From NCBI GenBank assembly GCA_026982175.1, contig JALSHP010000343.1, positions 1 through 10,193 on the forward strand: 10,193 nt of DNA. The letters run 5' to 3'. This document shows, piece by piece, positions 6,096 to 10,193 of the stretch (position 1 is the first letter of the stretch; each line of letters starts with the position of its first letter). The position numbers were made by a program, and so were the translations under genes. The DNA is from Campylobacteraceae bacterium. GTDB taxonomy: Bacteria; Campylobacterota; Campylobacteria; Campylobacterales; Sulfurovaceae. Below the pieces are notes generated by a model. That model was not told the origin of the DNA, ran no database searches, and saw nothing but the letters and a program-made list of their open reading frames with translations.

Positions 6096-6848
6096 ATGCA
6101 AACAGGCTATCTTTTTTCTAACTTATCCAAACAAAAAAACTGTCACCATTTGGTGACACAAAAAGAGCCTTCCTCTACTTACCAGTTCTCTTTAGCTCTG
6201 CATACCAATGAAGATGCCAAAGAGATTACTAAAAATAGAGAAAAATTAAAACAAAGATTCCCAAATTTTAAATTTATTGGAACAAAACAGACCCACTCTT
6301 CTAACATTCATATTGTCACCCAAGCCAAAGAGTTAGGATGGCAAAGCCTAGAAGATGCCATTGAAGATTGTGATGCCTTAATCACCAATCAACAAAAAGT
6401 TATGCTCACTATTTTAACGGCTGACTGTGTGCCTATTTTACTTTTTGACCCCATTCAAAATGTTGTCGCAGCCGTTCATGCAGGATGGAAAGGAACGCAA
6501 AAAGAGATTCTCTTTAAAACAGTTCAAAAAATGCAAGAAGTTTTTAATAGTAATCCCAAAGATATTCTAGCAGGTATTGCTCCTAGCATTGGAAAATGTT
6601 GCTATGAAGTCGATTGGAATGTGGCACAACACTTTGAAAAAATAGCTAATGCCTATCTACAAAAAAAAGATAAGTATATGTTAGATTTACCCCACATCAA
6701 TAAAATACAACTTTTAAATGCTGGTCTTCAAGAGAAAAATATTGAAATGTCCAATGTCTGTACGGCGTGTAGTGTCGAAAACTATTTCTCTTACCGAAAA
6801 GAAAATGGCTGTTCTGGTCGTTTTGCCTCATTCATAGGATTAGATTAA
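6096..6848 (+). CDS. pgeF: Peptidoglycan editing factor / laccase-domain protein PgeF (YfiH/YlmD family)
   Basis: In E. coli the family (YfiH) limits wrong incorporation of amino acids into peptidoglycan precursors; members were earlier called polyphenol oxidases, and some show purine nucleoside activity. The 250-residue length is normal. The three metal ligands are visible: His67 in KQTHSS, Cys111 in TADCVPILL, and His128 in HAGWKG. Further family motifs are GIAPSIGKCCYEV and, near the C-terminus, CTACS, FSYRKENGCSGR. There is no signal peptide, so the protein is cytoplasmic. The ribosome site GAGGT lies 9 bases before the ATG. It is the second gene of the DUF3817 operon. Codons 16-21 form a perfect dyad (6141-6158) that, read on the other strand, looks like an intrinsic terminator. 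Confidence 0.93.
   Translation: MQTGYLFSNLSKQKNCHHLVTQKEPSSTYQFSLALHTNEDAKEITKNREKLKQRFPNFKFIGTKQTHSSNIHIVTQAKELGWQSLEDAIEDCDALITNQQKVMLTILTADCVPILLFDPIQNVVAAVHAGWKGTQKEILFKTVQKMQEVFNSNPKDILAGIAPSIGKCCYEVDWNVAQHFEKIANAYLQKKDKYMLDLPHINKIQLLNAGLQEKNIEMSNVCTACSVENYFSYRKENGCSGRFASFIGLD
6133..6158 (-). terminator. Terminator-like hairpin on the antisense strand within pgeF
   Basis: The dyad TGTCACCA-TT-TGGTGACA is perfect. On the minus strand the hairpin (7 pairs with a 4-base loop) is followed by one G and seven T (6139-6133), the form of an intrinsic terminator. No minus-strand gene ends here; it could stop antisense transcripts coming from the right. On the plus strand the same hairpin lies 45 bases into the pgeF message and could affect its translation. 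Confidence 0.4.
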
Positions 6849-6935
6849 ATATTTAATAAATATTTCATATTGAATTATTATATAAAAAATATGTCATTTT
6901 GATATATTTTAAACATATAAAAATACAAATTGCAC

Positions 6936-6941
6936 TATAAT
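6936..6941 (+). promoter_or_regulatory. -10 box for the four-helix membrane protein gene
   Basis: TATAAT, with transcription expected to start near 6948, gives a leader of about 27 bases containing the AGGAG ribosome site. The 126 bases between pgeF and the next gene are otherwise very AT-rich. They hold an AT-only inverted repeat at 6847-6865, overlapping the pgeF stop, but no convincing terminator. Confidence 0.6.
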
Positions 6942-6974
6942 AACAAGGTAAATAACTTTTATCGAGGAGATATT

Positions 6975-8201
6975 ATGATGCAAGAGTCTAATTTTAAAGC
7001 ACGAGAATCACTAAACCAACAATACTCTCAAATTAAAGGAGCATCTAGCATTAATGATGTCGCCATTGGTTTTGGAAAAGGGTGGATTGTTTTTGCTGTA
7101 CTATCAGCCATGGCATCAGCCTTTTCATTCTATCAAGATTTCAACAAATCACTAGGGGTCATTACTACCCTACTCATTGTAATTGTCTTAGCCATAGCAC
7201 TTGAAGTCTTTAAACACCTTTCCATTAAAGGGATGTTCTCTAGCATGAACTTTGTGAGTAAAAGCCTCATTAGTATTGTTGCTATGGGTTTAATTATGAT
7301 TAGTTTTTATACCCACTACAAAAGTATTCAGACCTTTCAAAAGAACTTAGTCACCGATGACTTAAGAGAAGAGATTAAATACCAACGTGATTTACAAAAT
7401 GTACAAAATAGTCAAATAAACTCTATTTTAGCCACCAATGCTGAACTGGCTAAAGCCCTAAATAATGGCTCGGGAAACGATGATGTTTTCTCCTCTAGTT
7501 CGGTTAAAAGTAACAACAATCTCATTGCCACGCTACAAACATTGTCTGCTAAAAATAATATGAGCAATACCAATATTTTGCTAAGAGAGTCCAAAGAGAC
7601 CGCCAAAACCACTGCTTCTGCTATTTTGGTTATTTTTATCATGGTCGAGATTATGGCACTTTTTAGTATTTTAAGTAAAATCATTGTGGTCGATAATGTC
7701 TCTGGTAACGTCAAAGAGTTCTTTAATGTCATGGATAGACTCGATGAACTTGAAAGCAATACCTACAAAGCATTGGGCTTCCAACAAGCCCGACAGAGCC
7801 AAGAGAGAATCAAAGCCCTACAAAGCTACCAAAAAGTAGTGCATCAAAAACAGATGGTTAAAATTACGCAAAAACAACCCAAAGAAGCACGTTCAAATGC
7901 CAAAAGAAGTCGCCCAAAAAGAGAACAGATGAAACAAGAAGATGTTAAAAGTAGCCCTAGCATAAGCTATGATGCCACAGAACAAGAACTCCTCTATGCT
8001 TTATGGAGTCACGGAGAGATAAAAGTGGGAGAACCTTTAATTTCACGCAGACAAGTGCTTAAACAAGTCGGTACGTTAAAAGGAAAAAGTGGGGTACTAA
8101 CCAACCTCTACAACAAGCTTGTTGCAAAGGGGTATGCTGAATTTAACATTCGCTATATTGCGAAAGTCAATCTAGATAGCATCGTCCATAAAACGGCTTA
8201 G
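6975..8201 (+). CDS. Four-helix membrane protein with C-terminal winged-helix-like domain, unknown function
   Basis: I do not recognise the family of this 408-residue protein. Predicted membrane helices lie at about 37-53, 60-79, 96-114 and 215-238. Helices 2 and 4 each hold a glutamate (Glu77, Glu225). Between helices 3 and 4 is a soluble stretch of about 100 residues, polar and partly coiled-coil-like, rich in asparagine, glutamine and serine. After helix 4 comes a helical segment, then a basic lysine/arginine/glutamine linker (about 290-325). A compact C-terminal domain (about 333-400) has the helix-turn-helix-wing look of winged-helix domains, with ISRRQVLKQVG followed by SGVLTNLYNKLVAKGYAEF. 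The start is set by AGGAG 5 bases before ATG 6975; an in-frame TTG at 6930 precedes the -10 box. Topology with both ends in the cytoplasm would place this domain near DNA. A membrane-bound regulator is inferred, not shown. Confidence 0.8.
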   Translation: MMQESNFKARESLNQQYSQIKGASSINDVAIGFGKGWIVFAVLSAMASAFSFYQDFNKSLGVITTLLIVIVLAIALEVFKHLSIKGMFSSMNFVSKSLISIVAMGLIMISFYTHYKSIQTFQKNLVTDDLREEIKYQRDLQNVQNSQINSILATNAELAKALNNGSGNDDVFSSSSVKSNNNLIATLQTLSAKNNMSNTNILLRESKETAKTTASAILVIFIMVEIMALFSILSKIIVVDNVSGNVKEFFNVMDRLDELESNTYKALGFQQARQSQERIKALQSYQKVVHQKQMVKITQKQPKEARSNAKRSRPKREQMKQEDVKSSPSISYDATEQELLYALWSHGEIKVGEPLISRRQVLKQVGTLKGKSGVLTNLYNKLVAKGYAEFNIRYIAKVNLDSIVHKTA

Positions 8202-8204
8202 CCC

Positions 8205-8486
8205 TTACTGGTCACGGTTAGTAATGAGGAGAAGATGATACCCAAACTGCGTTTTAACAGGACCATGCACTACGTGTAACTCCTCGTTAAAAACCACTTT
8301 ATCAAACTCTGGAACCATTTGACCTTGGTCAAAAATTCCTAAATCTCCACCCTGTGCCCCTGATGGACATTGAGATTTTGCTTTGGCAATATCTTCAAAT
8401 TTTGCTTCACCTGATACGATTTGCTCTTTAAGAGCTTGACACTCTTCCTCTGTCTCTACTAAAATATGTTTTGCAGCTGCTGCCAT
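8205..8486 (-). CDS. ppiC: Small parvulin-type peptidyl-prolyl cis-trans isomerase
   Basis: Parvulins speed up cis-trans isomerisation of bonds before proline during protein folding. The 93-residue product is a single parvulin domain with no signal peptide, the same size as E. coli PpiC, so it should be cytoplasmic. Visible family features are AKHILVETEEE at the start, FEDIAKAKSQCPSGAQGGDLG in the middle (two joined motifs, with GGDLG the hallmark), MVPEFDKVVF, and VKTQFGYHLLLI at the end. AAGGA lies 6 bases before the ATG. It sits 15 bases downstream of dnaG and is very probably cotranscribed with it; no promoter is visible between them. Its stop faces the stop of the membrane-protein gene across three bases. 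Confidence 0.93.
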   Translation of the reverse strand: MAAAAKHILVETEEECQALKEQIVSGEAKFEDIAKAKSQCPSGAQGGDLGIFDQGQMVPEFDKVVFNEELHVVHGPVKTQFGYHLLLITNRDQ

Positions 8487-8501
8487 GTTTAATCCTTAAT
8501 T

Positions 8502-10148
8502 TTAAAATCCATACGTAACCAATTCGCCACGTTTAAGTCGTGGCATTATATCCCCTCTTAGCTTACGAAGTAGAAATGTTTTTTTCAAGAGTGAAAGAGA
8601 GTTGTCCAGAGGTATTCTTTTTACTTTTTGCTCATAAAAAATATATAAAAAAGAGCATAATTCACGGATTAACTGCTCTTTCGTCAGAACTTTTACCGTA
8701 TCATCGAGTAATAAGCTTCGCATGATTGGATTATCTTCATTTTGAATAACAGCCGTAAAGAGAGCATCATACTTCCCAAACATAGAGGGTTCAATGAAAT
8801 TCACCACTTCATCAATGAGTTCTCGCTTCTCCATTAAAGTCTTAATAATGTTCAATAAACCCATATTATCTTTATTCGCATCAAAACGTGATGGTGTGTT
8901 TTCAACTTTGATATTTTGCCCAAAGAGTGCAATGTTTACACCCAAAACAGTAGAAGCATGGCTCACATAGGCTTCACGAATAATCGGACTTAAGCCATCT
9001 AAATAGGTTTTTACTTCAGCAAATGCCAACTCTTTTTGGCGTGGGTTGTTCAAATCATAAGCCTTCCCCATCATCTCAATGACAAAAGGAATGAGTGCTT
9101 GACCATGTCGTAACAAATTCGCCACCTCTTGCACCTGCCCCACGGCTATCATGTCAGCTGGGTCTTGTCCATCAGGAAATAGCACCACCGAACCATCAAA
9201 ACCAGAGCCTGTAAGCATCGTAGCAGCTTTAAGAGCCGCTGCCACTCCTGCTTTGTCACCATCGTAAGCCAAGATGATGTGTGGTTCACCTTTGCGTAAA
9301 AGAGGCAGATGCTCTTGCGTTAGTGCTGTTCCCAAAGTCGCAACAGCTTCATGAAACCCAGCTTGATGAAACATAATCACATCTAAATAGCCCTCACAAA
9401 CAATGAGCTTTTTATTTTTGTAGATGCTCTCTTTGGCTTTAGCATACCCATAAAGAAGCCGTGACTTGTTAAACATTTTGGTTTGAGGTGAGTTAATGTA
9501 TTTGGCAGGGTGATTGGTAATCGTTCGCCCCCCAAACCCCACAATCGCCCCTGAAGCAGAATAGATAGGAAAGGTAATACGCTCCGTCAAACGAGCATAA
9601 AATCCACCCCCATCACGCTGTGCCACGACACCTGCTTCTTGGGCATGAGGAATAGTCAACATATTTTGAGACAGAAAATTCATTAATTCATGCGAAGCCC
9701 CAACATACCCAATGCCAAAGGTCTCAATGGATTGTTGAGTAATCCCTCGCTTATGCAGATACGCCAAAGAGACAGAATTACTATCTAAGTTTTTAGCATA
9801 CCAATTTTGTACCTGTTCTAAAACACGTCTTGCATCATTGTTGTCCGATGTTCCTTGGGTGTAGGCTAAAGAAAAATTAAGCATAGAGGCTATTTTTTCT
9901 AAGGCTTCTGGGTAATTTAACTTCTCATACTCTTGCACAAATTTGATTGCATCACCACCAATGCCACACCCAAAACAGTGATAAATCTGCTTCGCAGGAC
10001 TAATGACAAAACTTGGTGTCTTCTCGCCATGAAAAGGACAATTTGCCTTAAAATTTGCCCCTGCTTTTTTGACCTCAATGTAGTTGGAGATAATATCAAC
10101 AATGTCTATGTTATTTTTGAGTTGTTCAATTGATGCGTTATCTATCAT
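8502..10148 (-). CDS. dnaG: DNA primase
   Basis: DnaG makes the RNA primers for chromosome replication, acting with the DnaB helicase at the fork. The 548-residue product is complete and of typical length for the group. The N-terminal zinc finger has ligands Cys37, His40, Cys58 and Cys61 (CPFHGEKTPSF ... HCFGCG). The primase core includes the Toprim domain with VCEGYLDV (Glu251) and AYDGDKAG (Asp295, Asp297) as metal-binding catalytic residues. The last 130 or so residues form the helicase-binding region, which is poorly conserved in sequence between groups. No good ribosome site precedes the ATG: only GAG lies within ten bases, and a TATAAT box ends six bases before the ATG. ppiC follows 15 bases downstream on the same strand. 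Confidence 0.97.
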   Translation of the reverse strand: MIDNASIEQLKNNIDIVDIISNYIEVKKAGANFKANCPFHGEKTPSFVISPAKQIYHCFGCGIGGDAIKFVQEYEKLNYPEALEKIASMLNFSLAYTQGTSDNNDARRVLEQVQNWYAKNLDSNSVSLAYLHKRGITQQSIETFGIGYVGASHELMNFLSQNMLTIPHAQEAGVVAQRDGGGFYARLTERITFPIYSASGAIVGFGGRTITNHPAKYINSPQTKMFNKSRLLYGYAKAKESIYKNKKLIVCEGYLDVIMFHQAGFHEAVATLGTALTQEHLPLLRKGEPHIILAYDGDKAGVAAALKAATMLTGSGFDGSVVLFPDGQDPADMIAVGQVQEVANLLRHGQALIPFVIEMMGKAYDLNNPRQKELAFAEVKTYLDGLSPIIREAYVSHASTVLGVNIALFGQNIKVENTPSRFDANKDNMGLLNIIKTLMEKRELIDEVVNFIEPSMFGKYDALFTAVIQNEDNPIMRSLLLDDTVKVLTKEQLIRELCSFLYIFYEQKVKRIPLDNSLSLLKKTFLLRKLRGDIMPRLKRGELVTYGF

Positions 10149-10154
10149 GCTCGT

Positions 10155-10160
10155 ATTATA
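10155..10160 (-). promoter_or_regulatory. -10 box of the dnaG-ppiC operon
   Basis: TATAAT on the minus strand, with just six bases between it and the dnaG ATG. By normal spacing the transcript would start at or next to the A of the start codon, giving a leaderless or nearly leaderless message. No competing start codon with a good ribosome site is seen further in. Confidence 0.5.
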
Positions 10161-10173
10161 TCCAATATGTTAC

Positions 10174-10179
10174 TATAAT
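10174..10179 (+). promoter_or_regulatory. Possible -10 box of a divergent gene beyond the right edge
   Basis: TATAAT on the plus strand, facing away from dnaG. The transcript would start near 10186, at the window edge, so the gene it might serve cannot be seen. AT-rich context makes a chance match possible. Confidence 0.25.
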
Positions 10180-10193
10180 AAGAAAAAACAAAC

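Noticed and set aside
6847..6865. Inverted repeat overlapping the pgeF stop as an intrinsic terminator
   Set aside because: The arms contain only A and T with a one-base centre, so the hairpin would be weak; expected by chance in this AT-rich spacer.
6930..6974. In-frame TTG at 6930 as the start of the four-helix membrane protein
   Set aside because: It lies ahead of the TATAAT box at 6936-6941, so it would not be in the transcript, and AGGAG correctly precedes the ATG at 6975.
7412..7759. Minus-strand open frame of 115 codons opposite the membrane protein gene
   Set aside because: Low-complexity serine/leucine-rich translation, no ribosome site, and wholly opposite a well-supported gene.
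8526..8544. Inverted repeat GCCACG/CGTGGC near the dnaG 3' end as a terminator before ppiC
   Set aside because: It is inside the dnaG coding region with no T-run after it, and ppiC follows 15 bases behind dnaG; at most it might tune translation.

Overview
The window looks like chromosomal DNA of a Campylobacterota (Epsilonproteobacteria) member, probably a sulfur-oxidising type related to Sulfurimonas, Sulfurovum or Arcobacter. This is inferred from three things: low-GC genes; promoters with clear TATAAT boxes in AT-rich DNA and no good -35 box; and an exported flavoprotein of the flavocytochrome c sulfide dehydrogenase family. No transposase, integrase, CRISPR array or phage structural gene is visible, so most of the window reads as ordinary chromosome.

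Left part (1-3053): a truncated endonuclease IV gene (nfo) runs off the left edge, overlapped by one base by a small lipoprotein gene upstream of it on the same strand. Divergent from these lie two identical tRNA-Glu(TTC) genes in tandem, whose flanks can pair to extend each acceptor stem. Converging on the tRNAs is a 554-residue lipoprotein of unknown function.

Middle (3191-5599): two exported redox proteins on the minus strand. The first transcribed is a Tat-exported Rieske [2Fe-2S] protein that lacks the usual disulfide cysteines. It ends at a strong intrinsic terminator. After a 333-base, very AT-rich gap comes a Tat-exported FccB/SoxF-type flavoprotein, with the FAD-linking cysteine and both redox cysteines conserved. 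The two genes share almost the same ribosome site, start and Tat-signal DNA. No cytochrome c subunit is nearby, so a flavoprotein-Rieske pair handling sulfide or another reduced sulfur compound is a reasonable but unproven idea.

Right-middle (5776-8201, plus strand): a DUF3817 membrane protein and pgeF (multicopper-oxidase-fold peptidoglycan editing factor) form a short operon. A separately promoted 408-residue protein follows, with four predicted membrane helices and a probable winged-helix domain at its C-terminus. It is the least explained gene here.

Right end (8205-10148, minus strand): dnaG primase and ppiC (small parvulin) form an operon that converges on the membrane-protein gene with only three bases between stop codons. 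The dnaG promoter lies so close to the start codon that its mRNA may be leaderless.
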